Source: CAYMRB01 sp964392615 (GTDB taxonomy: Bacteria > Planctomycetota > UBA8108). From it: a stretch of DNA of 22,390 nucleotides. This document shows, in pieces, positions 7,992 to 15,823 of this stretch (the first letter of the stretch is position 1; each line of letters opens with the position of its first letter). The stretch covers positions 1-22,390 of the forward strand of contig CAYMRB010000122.1 of NCBI GenBank assembly GCA_964392615.1. The letters are read 5' to 3'. The position numbers and the translations under genes were made by a program. The notes beneath the pieces were generated by a model that was given only the letters and a program-made list of their open reading frames with translations, ran no database searches and was not told the DNA's origin.

Positions 7992-9314
7992 TCAGGCGCG
8001 CAGCAGCACCTGCAGGTCCGCGACGTTCGTCCCGGTCGCCCCGGTCACGAGGAGATCGCCCGCCGCCGACAGGAAGGAATACGCGTCGTTGTCGCGTAGC
8101 GCGGCGTCGACGTCGGCGCCCGCGGCGGCGGCCCGCGCGAGCGTCCCGGCGTCGACCAGGCCGCCCGCGGCGTCGGTCGGGCCGTCGATGCCGTCGGTGC
8201 CCGCGCTGAGGAAGGCCCACGCGCCGGGAACGTCGATGGTGGTAGCCGCGCGGGCGAAGGCTGCGGCCATCTCCTGATTCCGTCCGCCGCGTCCCGCCCC
8301 GCGAACCGTCACCGTCGTCTCGCCGCCGGCGACCATCGCCACGGGACGCCGCGCGCCGCCCGTCGCTTCGAGGCGTCGCGCGAGCGCCTCTCCCGCATCG
8401 CGCGCCTCACCGACGAGGGCGCGATCGACGATCTCGACCTCGTAGCCGAGCTCCGCGGCTCGCTTTGCGGACGCGTCCAAGCTCTGGCCGTTGCTGCCGA
8501 CGAGCCGGTCCTCGACGCGGTCGAAGATCGGGTCCCCCGGCTTCGGCGTGTCGTCGATCTCGCCACGACACCCCGCCTCGACGCGATCGCGCACCGCTGC
8601 CGGCAGATCGATCCACGCGCCGCGCGCTGCGAGCACGGCGCGGCAATCGGCGAAGGTCGTCGGATCGGCGACCGTCGGGCCGCTCGCGATGACGCTGAGG
8701 TCATCGCCGATGACGTCCGACAGGATCAGCGACTCGACGCGGGCCGGAGCCGCGCACCGCGCGAGGCCGCCGCCCTTGAGATAGCTCAGGTGCTTGCGCA
8801 CGCAGTTGAGCTCGTCGATCGGCGCCCCGCTCGCGAGCAGGATCTCGGTCGTGCGTTGTTTGTCCTCGAGCGTCAACGGCGCTGCGGGCGCCGGCAGGAT
8901 CGCCGAGCCGCCGCCCGAGATCAGCACCAGCGTCAAGCCGTCGTCGCCGGCGCCGCTGACAAACTCCCGCACGCAGGACGCGGCCTCGACGCCGGCCGCG
9001 TCGGGCATCGGATGGCCGCTCGGAAGGACCTCGACGCCCTCGACCGCCCGTGCGTTCTCATGGTTGACGACGACGAGAGCGTGACCGGGTCGCAACGCAT
9101 CGCCGAGCGCTTCCGCCGCGGCCGTCGCCATCGTCACGGCAGCCTTGCCGAACGCGACGACGCGAAGATCGCGGCCCTCGAGGCGGCCGTCAGCACGCAA
9201 CGCGCGGATCGCGTCGCGTACCGCGCGGCTCGGGTCGGCAGCGGCGACACCGGCGCCGAAGATGTCGAGCGCGTGTTCGCGCAGCGTCCCTCGCGATGCC
9301 GCGGCAGACGACAC
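7992..9314 (-). CDS. gckA: Glycerate 2-kinase (GckA/MOFRL family)
   Basis: A 440-residue glycerate kinase of the DUF4147/MOFRL type, which phosphorylates D-glycerate with ATP to give 2-phosphoglycerate. Family motifs are intact: LISGGGSAILPAP in the N-terminal domain, SDVIGDDLSVIASGPTV and ADPTTF, GGETTVTVRGAGRGGRNQE in the MOFRL half, and SAGTDGIDGPTDAAGG near the C-terminus. The length is normal for the family. I start at GTG 9314 because GGAGGT lies six bases upstream and the PfkB stop (9316) is one base away; the frame extends further upstream only as a shadow inside the pfkB gene. It is the last gene of the lut operon. The enzyme is cytoplasmic. The known role of this family in glycerate, glyoxylate and sugar-acid catabolism fits a carbon-acid operon. 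Confidence 0.93.
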   Translation of the reverse strand: MSSAAASRGTLREHALDIFGAGVAAADPSRAVRDAIRALRADGRLEGRDLRVVAFGKAAVTMATAAAEALGDALRPGHALVVVNHENARAVEGVEVLPSGHPMPDAAGVEAASCVREFVSGAGDDGLTLVLISGGGSAILPAPAAPLTLEDKQRTTEILLASGAPIDELNCVRKHLSYLKGGGLARCAAPARVESLILSDVIGDDLSVIASGPTVADPTTFADCRAVLAARGAWIDLPAAVRDRVEAGCRGEIDDTPKPGDPIFDRVEDRLVGSNGQSLDASAKRAAELGYEVEIVDRALVGEARDAGEALARRLEATGGARRPVAMVAGGETTVTVRGAGRGGRNQEMAAAFARAATTIDVPGAWAFLSAGTDGIDGPTDAAGGLVDAGTLARAAAAGADVDAALRDNDAYSFLSAAGDLLVTGATGTNVADLQVLLRA

Positions 9315-9315
9315 G

Positions 9316-10329
9316 TCAGGACCTCCAGGGAGTCGATTCGGCCAGCGCCCAGATCTCGTCGGCCGTGACCATGCCGCCGGTGCACGTCGCGTGTCGCAGG
9401 CTGCTCGCCGCCGCCGCATTCGCGAAACGCAGCGACCGCTCGAGCTCCCAACTCTCGTGGATGCCGACGGCCATGCCGGCGAAGAAAGCGTCGCCGGCGC
9501 CTGCCGCGCCGACGATGAATCCGTCCGGCAAATCGAGGGTCGGCTGCCACACGGCTCGACCGTCGCGCTCGATGCCGACGCTGGTCTCCGGCGTGTGAAT
9601 CACGACGAGCTGACCGACGCCGCGGTCGAGCAGATCGCGCGCCGCCGCCTCGAGCTCGGCGCGGTCGAGGCGATCGCCGTCGCGAATCGAGCGCCCGGTC
9701 GTCTTGCCGGCCTCGATCTCGTTGATGATCAGGCAGTCCGTGTGCGGCAGCGCGGGGTTGACGACGGTCGCGAAGCGGTCCGACTCCTCGCTGACGACGT
9801 CGACCGCCGTCAGGATGCCGCGCTCGCGACAGCCGGCGAGCACGCGCGCTGCGCACGTGCCGAACTCGGCATCCTCGGCGTCCATGCCATCGAGCAGGAG
9901 CAGATAGCCGAGCGTCAGGATGCGACACGGCAGCTCGTCGAGCGGGAAGTGCTCGGGTGCGAGCCGCGCGTTGGCGCCGCGGTTGTGGAAGAACGTCCGG
10001 CGGCCGGTGGCGCGCACGTTCATCACGTCCGTATACGCCGTCGGCACGCCCTCGACGCGACGCAGCCAGCGCGCATCGATACCGTGCTGCTCGCAATCGC
10101 GGAGGATACGCGCGCCGTCCTCGTCGTCGCCGACCAGGCCGAGCCCGAAGAGCGGCAAGCCGAGCTCGAAGCGCGCGATGTCGACGATGACGTTGTACGG
10201 CGCGCCGCCCGTGCCGAGATCCTCGTCGACGATGTTCGCGAGCGCCTCCTCTTGCGGCCAGACATCGATCGTCTTGACGTGGTCGATGATCCAGTTCCCG
10301 GCACAACAGATGCCTGTGCGTTCGCTCAT
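9316..10329 (-). CDS. PfkB-family carbohydrate kinase, substrate unknown
   Basis: A 337-residue kinase of the PfkB/ribokinase family, which phosphorylates sugars, sugar acids or nucleosides with ATP. The N-terminal signature is GTGGAPYNVIVDIARFELG with a GLVGDDEDG stretch. The C-terminal signature is GAAGAGDAFFAG: the anion-hole and catalytic Asp of GAGD are kept, but the usual leading DT of DTxGAGD is replaced by GA. The substrate cannot be read from sequence. ATG at 10329 overlaps the lutC stop (ATGA), and its own stop is one base before the gckA start, so it is firmly inside the operon. Ribokinase, 2-keto-3-deoxygluconate kinase or a related sugar-acid kinase are all possible; a sugar-acid substrate would fit best with glycerate kinase and the Lut complex, but that is an inference. 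Confidence 0.9.
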   Translation of the reverse strand: MSERTGICCAGNWIIDHVKTIDVWPQEEALANIVDEDLGTGGAPYNVIVDIARFELGLPLFGLGLVGDDEDGARILRDCEQHGIDARWLRRVEGVPTAYTDVMNVRATGRRTFFHNRGANARLAPEHFPLDELPCRILTLGYLLLLDGMDAEDAEFGTCAARVLAGCRERGILTAVDVVSEESDRFATVVNPALPHTDCLIINEIEAGKTTGRSIRDGDRLDRAELEAAARDLLDRGVGQLVVIHTPETSVGIERDGRAVWQPTLDLPDGFIVGAAGAGDAFFAGMAVGIHESWELERSLRFANAAAASSLRHATCTGGMVTADEIWALAESTPWRS

Positions 10330-11051
10330 CCGTCAGAGTCCGTTCTCAGCAAGACGACCGTCAAGCGACCGGGGCCATGGACGCCGATCGTCAACACCTT
10401 CTCGATGTCGGCGGTGCGGCTCGGCCCGGTGATCCAGGTGAAGTACGCTGCGCAGCTCGCCGCAAAATCGGCATCGGCCTCCTCGTCGGTGCACGCGGAG
10501 AAGAGGTCGTCGAACGACGCCACCAGTCGCTCCTGCGGCAACAGGACGAGATGGTGCGGCGGCACGAGCGACAGCCCACGGGGGCGGAACGGACGCGCGC
10601 ACTGCACGATCGTCCCCGTCTCCGCGATGGCGCGATCGGCGAACGTGACGCCGAGGTCGGCGTCGACGAGCCGAGCGGTCGAGTCGTCGCCAGAGACGAC
10701 CTCGACCTCGAAGCCCGCAGCCGCTGCGCACTCGCGCAAAGCGACGGGTGCACCGTCCCAGAACGGATCCGCGTCGATCGCGACGCGGCCGCTCACGCGT
10801 GACGGCGACTCGGCGAGCGCCGCGAACCAAGCGGTCAGCGCGTCGCCCGCGGCGCCGGGAGCGCAGTCGAGGACCTCGCCGCCGACCCGCTCGAGCTCGG
10901 CCGCGAAACGCGCGGCGAGATCCTCGTCGACGGCGGGACACGACGACACGTGCGGCGCAGGCGCGCCGGCACACAGCTCGTCGGCAGACGCGGCAGACGC
11001 CGATTCGGCGGCGCGCAAGCGGGCGAAGATCCTGTCGCGTGCCGTGCTCAT
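10326..11051 (-). CDS. lutC: Lactate utilization protein C (LUD domain)
   Basis: A 241-residue LUD-domain protein, one of three parts of the LutABC complex that oxidises L-lactate to pyruvate in the cytoplasm. Diagnostic parts are DLGVTFADRAIAETGTIV and, downstream, SLVPPHHLVLLPQERLV, typical of LutC/YkgG proteins. The first 30 residues (STARDRIFARLRAAE) are the usual N-terminal helix. ATG 11051 overlaps the lutB stop by four bases with a GGGGGAT site just upstream, so translation is coupled. The stop overlaps the pfkB start in the same way. Length and motifs are normal. No iron-sulfur cysteines are present, as expected for LutC. Confidence 0.92.
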   Translation of the reverse strand: MSTARDRIFARLRAAESASAASADELCAGAPAPHVSSCPAVDEDLAARFAAELERVGGEVLDCAPGAAGDALTAWFAALAESPSRVSGRVAIDADPFWDGAPVALRECAAAAGFEVEVVSGDDSTARLVDADLGVTFADRAIAETGTIVQCARPFRPRGLSLVPPHHLVLLPQERLVASFDDLFSACTDEEADADFAASCAAYFTWITGPSRTADIEKVLTIGVHGPGRLTVVLLRTDSDG

Positions 11052-12514
11052 CGAGATCCCCCATCGCGCGGTTCCGTTTCGCGGAAGCCGTTCGTGCGGC
11101 GCCAGCGCGCGCGGAACGACGGCCCGTCCGCCGTCGGCATCTCGCGGTGCCGCGTCCACGCGCGGAGCGGGCCCGGCAGAACGCGCGCGAGCCCGGACTG
11201 GCGCACGAGAGGAGCGAACGCGCGTCCGACGGCCAGAGCGGCGCGCCACAGACGAGGCGAGCGCGCCAGTCGTCGGAACGCCGCCATCGCCAGGCGCTTC
11301 GTGGGAGGCGCACCGCCGGCCTCGACGGCGCGCGCGCGGTTCTCGAGGAGCAGCTCGGGCAGCGGAATGCGCACCGGGCACACCTCGGCGCACCGTCCGC
11401 ACAGGCTCGACGCACGCGGCAGTGACATCGCCCTGCGGTCGCCGACGTAGCGCGGCGTGATGACCGAACCGATCGGGCCCGGATACACCCAGCCATACGC
11501 ATGGCCGCCGATCCGCTCGTAGACAGGACAGAAGTTCAGACACGCGCCGCAGCGGATGCAACGCAGCGCTTCGCGTGCGACCGGGTCGGCCCAGATCGCC
11601 GAGCGGCCGGCATCGAGGAAGACGACGTGCACCTCGCGCGGACCGTCGGGCTCCGTCGAGCCGTCTTCGAATGTCGTGCGGGGGCCGCTGATGAACGACG
11701 CGTAGCTCGTGATGCGCTGGCCGGTGGCGCTGCGACACAGAAGTCGCAGGAGCGGCGCGAGGTCCTCGAGGCGCGGCACGATCTTCTCGATGCCGACGAT
11801 GGCGATGTGCACGTCGGGCAGCGTCGTCGTCATCCGGGCGTTGCCCTCGTTCTCGACGATGACGACCGTGCCGGTCTCGGCGACGACGAAATTCGCACCG
11901 GTGATGCCGACTCCGGCTTGCTGAAACCACTCGCGCAGCGCGGCGCGGGCGGCTCGCGTCATCGTCGGAATGTCCGCGTCGGGCGGAGAGCCGATCTTCT
12001 CGGCGAGGAGCTTCGCGATGTCGTGACGCGATTTGTGGATCGCCGGCGTGATGATGTGAGACGGCGTCTCGCCCGCGAGTTGCACGATGTACTCGCCGAG
12101 ATCGCTCTCGACGACGTCGATGCCGCGCGCCTCGAGCCACGCGTTGAGCCCGATCTCCTCGGTGGTCATCGACTTCGACTTGACGGCGCGCCGGCTTCGC
12201 GCCGAGCCGGCGTCCCCGATGATCGACGTGACGACCTCGCATGCCTGCGTCGCGTCCTCGGCCCAGTGGACGCACCCGCCGCGCGCAGTGAAGCGCCGCT
12301 CGAACTCCTCGAGCGCCTGCGGCAGGTGCTCGATCGCGCGGTGCTTGACGTCGCGACCGTGCTCGCGCAGCGCCTCCCATTCGGGCAGATCCTCGATCGC
12401 CGTGGCGCGGGAGGCCTGGAAGCTGCGGTTGGCCGTCGCGATCGCCCGACGCAGGAAGCTGTTCTGGAGCGCCTCGGCCGACAGCTCGTGAAACCGTTCG
12501 GTACGCACCTTCAT
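11048..12514 (-). CDS. lutB: Lactate utilization iron-sulfur protein B
   Basis: A 488-residue LutB/YkgF-type protein, the iron-sulfur electron-transfer subunit of the lactate-oxidising LutABC complex. The N-terminal half is a LUD domain (SKSMTTEEIGLN, GITGANFVVAETGTV, NEGNARMTTTLP, IVGIEKIVPRL). The ferredoxin-type half has CIRCGACLNFCP at about residues 319-330 and CGRCAEVCP at about 372-380, which would bind [4Fe-4S] clusters. The C-terminal 90 residues are Arg-rich and less conserved. ATG 12514 overlaps the lutA stop by four bases. A frame upstream of this start is open but is only the shadow of lutA. Length is close to the usual 470-480. Confidence 0.93.
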   Translation of the reverse strand: MKVRTERFHELSAEALQNSFLRRAIATANRSFQASRATAIEDLPEWEALREHGRDVKHRAIEHLPQALEEFERRFTARGGCVHWAEDATQACEVVTSIIGDAGSARSRRAVKSKSMTTEEIGLNAWLEARGIDVVESDLGEYIVQLAGETPSHIITPAIHKSRHDIAKLLAEKIGSPPDADIPTMTRAARAALREWFQQAGVGITGANFVVAETGTVVIVENEGNARMTTTLPDVHIAIVGIEKIVPRLEDLAPLLRLLCRSATGQRITSYASFISGPRTTFEDGSTEPDGPREVHVVFLDAGRSAIWADPVAREALRCIRCGACLNFCPVYERIGGHAYGWVYPGPIGSVITPRYVGDRRAMSLPRASSLCGRCAEVCPVRIPLPELLLENRARAVEAGGAPPTKRLAMAAFRRLARSPRLWRAALAVGRAFAPLVRQSGLARVLPGPLRAWTRHREMPTADGPSFRARWRRTNGFRETEPRDGGSR

Positions 12515-13272
12515 GCCGGGGCGTCCTTCCCGCGCGGCGGTGCAGCGTCGAGCGCGGCCGCGACGATCTCGGCGAGGTGAGCCGTGCGCACTGCCGAGCC
12601 GCGGCGTTCGAGCCCCCCGGCGATGTTCATCAGGCAGCTGCAGTCGGTGGCCGATACGCATTCGGCGCCGCTCGCGTCGATCGCCGCGACCTTGTCCGCG
12701 AGCATGGCGCCGGAGATGTGATCGAACTCGACGGAGAAGAGTCCGCCGAAGCCGCAGCACGAGTCCGAGCCGTCGAGCTCGCGGAAGCGCAGCCCGTCGA
12801 TGGACTGCAGCAGGCGCCGCGGCCTGTCGCGAACCCCGAGGGCGCGCAGCGAGTGGCAGCTGTCGTGCCACGTGACCGCACGCTTGTCGAGCCCCGGAAT
12901 CTCCGTGACGCCGAGCACGTCGGTCAGGAACTGCGAAAACTCCCACGTGCGCGCGGCGAGCGCCTCGAACCGAGCGTGGAAATCCGGATCGCCGTCGAAG
13001 AGCGTCGGGAACTCCTTGACCATCGCGGCGCAGGAACCGGACGGGCACACGATCGCCGAGCTCGCCTCGAACACCTTCAGGAAATGCAGCGCGCTGTCTC
13101 GTGCCACGTCGCGGTGCCCCGAGTTGAACGCCGGCTGCCCGCAGCAGGTCTGATCGGCCGGAAAGTCGACCTCGACGCCGTAGTAGCGCAGCACGCGGAC
13201 GACCGCTTCGCCGACATTCGGGAAGAGCCCGTCGACCAGGCACGTGATGAAGAGGCTGACGCGTTCGGGCAC
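12511..13272 (-). CDS. lutA: Lactate utilization protein A (CCG-domain oxidoreductase subunit)
   Basis: A 253-residue LutA/YkgE protein with two cysteine-rich CCG domains, as in glycolate oxidase GlcF and heterodisulfide reductase HdrB. The first carries TCCGQPAFNSG and CPSGSC, the second HDSCHSLRALG and SCCGFGGLFS; these bind an iron-sulfur cluster and are probably the catalytic site of lactate oxidation. GTG at 13272 has GGAG seven bases upstream. It is the first gene of the five-gene operon; a TATATC -10-like element (13309-13314, minus) sits about 37 bases before the start. No lactate permease (LutP) or regulator (LutR) is found beside it. Glycolate or another 2-hydroxy acid cannot be excluded as substrate. 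Confidence 0.93.
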   Translation of the reverse strand: MPERVSLFITCLVDGLFPNVGEAVVRVLRYYGVEVDFPADQTCCGQPAFNSGHRDVARDSALHFLKVFEASSAIVCPSGSCAAMVKEFPTLFDGDPDFHARFEALAARTWEFSQFLTDVLGVTEIPGLDKRAVTWHDSCHSLRALGVRDRPRRLLQSIDGLRFRELDGSDSCCGFGGLFSVEFDHISGAMLADKVAAIDASGAECVSATDCSCLMNIAGGLERRGSAVRTAHLAEIVAAALDAAPPRGKDAPA

Positions 13273-13308
13273 GGCATGTCTCCGTCGGGAGCTGGATTCG
13301 AGCCTGTT

Positions 13309-13314
13309 GATATA
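13309..13314 (-). promoter_or_regulatory. Possible -10 element for the lutABC-pfkB-gckA operon
   Basis: TATATC on the minus strand (4 of 6 to TATAAT), 37 bases before the lutA GTG. The -35 is not clear. It lies in the 107-bp gap after the preceding minus-strand gene, so the operon probably has its own promoter here. Confidence 0.3.
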
Positions 13315-13379
13315 CCCCGACGGCGTGGCGGTTGGCTACCCTGATCCGGCCCGGAGTGATCGACGAGGCGTCAGCGCAG

Positions 13380-15026
13380 TCAGCTGCAGCCGTACTCGCA
13401 CGGCAGCATGCCGCTCGGATCCTCCCACTCGAACGTCGGGGCGCACGGGTCGACGTTCGGCGGCGGCAGCGAAGCTCCACCTCGAAACAGGTAGTCGAGC
13501 AGATAGACCGCGTCGCTCAGCACGACGCGACCGTCGTCGTCCGCATCGGCACCTTCGAGGCAGGCCAGCGGGGCGCCGCCGCGGAAGAGGTACTGCAGGA
13601 TCGCGATCGGATCCGAAATCGTGTGCTCTCCGTCTCGGTCGACATCGCCGCGCAGGAACTCGCAGTCGTCCGGGACGCCGTCTCCGTCGACATCCGCAGG
13701 CGATGGCTCAGTCCGGTTCAGCAACACGGCGATCGAGTCGTCGGGGCGCCCCGGCTCGTGGAGTGCTACCGCGATGTCCGGACGGCCGTCGCCGTCGAAG
13801 TCCGCCGCGCTCAATGCGCGCGGCAAGCCGACGAGCGGCACGAACGGTCCGATCGTGAAAGCGCCAGCTCCGTCGTTGACGAGGCACGACACGCCCTGCC
13901 GCCCGCACGCGCCGCCCAGCGGATCGCCGACGTGCGTGACCACGACATCGGCGTCACCGTCGCCGTCGAGATCGCTCGCGACCACCGCCTCCTGCAGATC
14001 GCACAGCAGCTCGAGGCCGGGCTGGTCGATCACGACCCAACCGTCGTCCGCTCGGCGCAGGACGACGAGCTCGCCGCCTCCCAGGCCCTGAATGGCGATC
14101 CCGGTGCGTGCGATCAGCAGCTCGTCGACCCCGTCGCTATCGACGTCGGCAAGCGCGATACCCTTCGGCTGCCCGCTCGGCTCCGTGAGCGGCTGCGGGC
14201 TCACGGCTTCGAACTCGTCGGGCGAGAACGGACCCGGTAGCCACTCACCGCCCGCGGTGACGATGTCGACGTCGCCATCCCCGTCGACATCTCCGACCTC
14301 GAGGTAGCGCGACTCGGCGAGCGGCGTCGCGTTGAGCTCGAACGGCCCGACGAACGACCCGCTGCCGTCGTTGAACAGCGCGGAGGCGATGCCCGCGATG
14401 TCCCGGAATCCGTTGACGATGTCCGCATCGCCGTCGCCGTCGAGATCGACGACGCGCAGCGAGCGGATCGCGTCCGCGGGCCGCCGTAGCGCCTCGAAAT
14501 CCCCCGCGGTGCAGCGCGGCTCACCCGCACCGTCGCAGGGCGGCGCGCACGCCGGCGCAAACCTCCCGACGCCGTCGCCCCGCAGCAGGATGGACCGCGC
14601 CCGGCGGCGCTCCGGCGGGTCGTCCGATCGATTCTCGGCGCCGCAGACGAGATCCAGCGCCCCGTCGCCGTCGACATCGTCGATGCCGAGCCCCCGCGGA
14701 TCGACGCCGACGCAGAGCGACGCGTCGATCGCGAAGAGGTCGACTCCGGCACCGCCGGTGTTGCGCAGGACGATCACCGCATTCGACTTGGTCGCCGTGA
14801 GAGCGAGGTCGACGCGCCCGTCTCCGTCGAGGTCGGCAGCGACGAGATCGGTCGGCTCATCGCCGACGCGGATGAGGATCGGCTCGCCGAGACGCAGCTC
14901 GATCGCCACCTCCTCGGCGTCCGGCTCGAGATTGCCGTTGCAGTCCTGCGACCGGCCGACGCGCTGCGCGCAGACGCAGAAGAGGATCAGAATCGCGATG
15001 GCCGCCGCGCGTCGTGTGTCCGGCAT
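13380..15026 (-). CDS. Secreted FG-GAP (VCBS) repeat protein with dockerin-like repeats
   Basis: A 548-residue exported protein. A signal peptide (1-27, with AIAILILFCVCA) is followed by a propeller-type domain with about seven FG-GAP/VCBS calcium loops (DLDGDGRVD, DVDGDGALD, DLDGDGDAD, DVDGDGDVD, DVDSDGVDE, DLDGDGDAD, DFDGDGRPD), and then DVDGDGVPDDCEF. Two dockerin-like EF-hands follow, with standard 12-residue loops (DVDRDGEHTISD and DADDDGRVVLSD) and YLFRGGA ends. The C-terminus is a cysteine tail, LPCEYGCS, like that of the giant secreted protein at 4245-7769. Start ATG 15026 has AGGAAGGGA upstream; longer frames overlap RNase H and are shadows. A calcium-binding surface or cell-adhesion role is likely for the fold; no enzyme motif was seen. 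Confidence 0.9.
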   Translation of the reverse strand: MPDTRRAAAIAILILFCVCAQRVGRSQDCNGNLEPDAEEVAIELRLGEPILIRVGDEPTDLVAADLDGDGRVDLALTATKSNAVIVLRNTGGAGVDLFAIDASLCVGVDPRGLGIDDVDGDGALDLVCGAENRSDDPPERRRARSILLRGDGVGRFAPACAPPCDGAGEPRCTAGDFEALRRPADAIRSLRVVDLDGDGDADIVNGFRDIAGIASALFNDGSGSFVGPFELNATPLAESRYLEVGDVDGDGDVDIVTAGGEWLPGPFSPDEFEAVSPQPLTEPSGQPKGIALADVDSDGVDELLIARTGIAIQGLGGGELVVLRRADDGWVVIDQPGLELLCDLQEAVVASDLDGDGDADVVVTHVGDPLGGACGRQGVSCLVNDGAGAFTIGPFVPLVGLPRALSAADFDGDGRPDIAVALHEPGRPDDSIAVLLNRTEPSPADVDGDGVPDDCEFLRGDVDRDGEHTISDPIAILQYLFRGGAPLACLEGADADDDGRVVLSDAVYLLDYLFRGGASLPPPNVDPCAPTFEWEDPSGMLPCEYGCS

Positions 15027-15068
15027 CTCGTCCCTTCCTACGGCAACCCCGCGCCGAAGGCCGATTCC

Positions 15069-15074
15069 AGTGTA
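15069..15074 (-). promoter_or_regulatory. Possible -10 element for the FG-GAP protein gene
   Basis: TACACT on the minus strand, 43 bases before ATG 15026, in the 177-bp gap shared with the divergent RNase H gene. The -35 is weak. Confidence 0.28.
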
Positions 15075-15162
15075 CATCCTGACGAGACGAGACCGGAGCG
15101 CCTTGCAGGACCCGTCGCGAAAAACATGGCCGGCGGCGAGTTCCCGCGCGGACGGTTTCGTG

Positions 15163-15168
15163 TATCCT
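15163..15168 (+). promoter_or_regulatory. Possible -10 element for rnhA
   Basis: TATCCT, 36 bases before the TTG start of rnhA. It fits the spacing of other candidate -10 elements in the window. The -35 is not clear. Confidence 0.3.
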
Positions 15169-15203
15169 GTGCGTCCCAGACAGCACGAGAGGAGCCCGTT
15201 CCG

Positions 15204-15800
15204 TTGCCGATCGACGATCCCGCCCCCCTGACCGAACGCCATCCGTTGGAGCTTCCCGACGACGCTCCGAGCGTCCTCGTTCACACCGACGGAGGCTGCA
15301 CGCCGAACCCCGGCCCCGGCGGCTGGGGCGCGATTCTGTGGACGCCAGGTCACGAGCTCGAAATCGGCGGCGGGTGCGCGGACACGACGAACAACCGCAT
15401 GGAGATCACCGCGGCGCTCCAAGCGCTCCTCGTGTTGAACACGCCCTGCAACGTCACGATCGTGACGGACAGCTCGTATCTCCACAACGGCATCACCGAT
15501 TGGATCACGCGCTGGTCGCAGAACCTCTGGCGACGCAAGAAGACGCCGATCCAGAACTCCGATCTCTGGGAGGCGCTCGCGCGCGCGACGCTGCGACATC
15601 GGACGTCGTGGGCCTGGACGCGCGCGCACGTCGGTCACGAGGCCAACGAGCGCTGCGACGAGATCGCGACATTGATGACCGGCCGCGACGATTCCCCCGA
15701 CGAGCCCGTGTCGCACCGCGTTCGAACGCGAAGACGATCGGCGCCACCAGCGCCCGAGAAGCGCACGCTGACAGCGCCGATCTGGTTACCGGCCCGCTGA
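15204..15800 (+). CDS. rnhA: Ribonuclease HI
   Basis: A 198-residue RNase HI, which cuts the RNA strand of RNA-DNA hybrids in replication and repair. The catalytic residues are all present: Asp29 (HTDGGCTPNPGPGGWG), Glu67 (NNRMEITAALQAL), Asp89 (TDSSYLHNGI), the active-site His142 (TRAHVGHEANE) and Asp152 (ERCDEIA). The handle region with WRRKKTPIQNSDLW matches the E. coli type. I chose the TTG at 15204 because GAGAGGAG (15187-15194) lies nine bases upstream; the first ATG in this frame lies upstream at 15126 and would precede that site. Beyond the catalytic core are a 25-residue N-terminal extension and a basic, Pro-rich C-terminal tail of about 35 residues, absent from the 155-residue E. 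coli enzyme. The gene converges on the PQQ protein gene, with a 5-bp GCCCG/CGGGC stem at the junction (15792-15808). Confidence 0.92.
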   Translation: MPIDDPAPLTERHPLELPDDAPSVLVHTDGGCTPNPGPGGWGAILWTPGHELEIGGGCADTTNNRMEITAALQALLVLNTPCNVTIVTDSSYLHNGITDWITRWSQNLWRRKKTPIQNSDLWEALARATLRHRTSWAWTRAHVGHEANERCDEIATLMTGRDDSPDEPVSHRVRTRRRSAPPAPEKRTLTAPIWLPAR

Positions 15801-15823
15801 CGACGGGCGGCTCCGAATCCTCG

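Noticed and set aside
4776..8099. A 1107-residue open frame on the plus strand
   Set aside because: It is the antisense shadow of the giant secreted protein gene; it has no ribosome binding site, no recognisable domain and a low-complexity Arg/Asp/Val composition typical of mirror frames in high-GC DNA.
11501..12580. A 359-residue open frame on the plus strand
   Set aside because: Shadow of lutB, whose iron-sulfur and LUD motifs are intact on the minus strand.
15027..15716. An N-terminal extension of the FG-GAP protein reaching into rnhA
   Set aside because: The signal peptide starts at ATG 15026 with a ribosome binding site, and the extension is antisense to RNase H.
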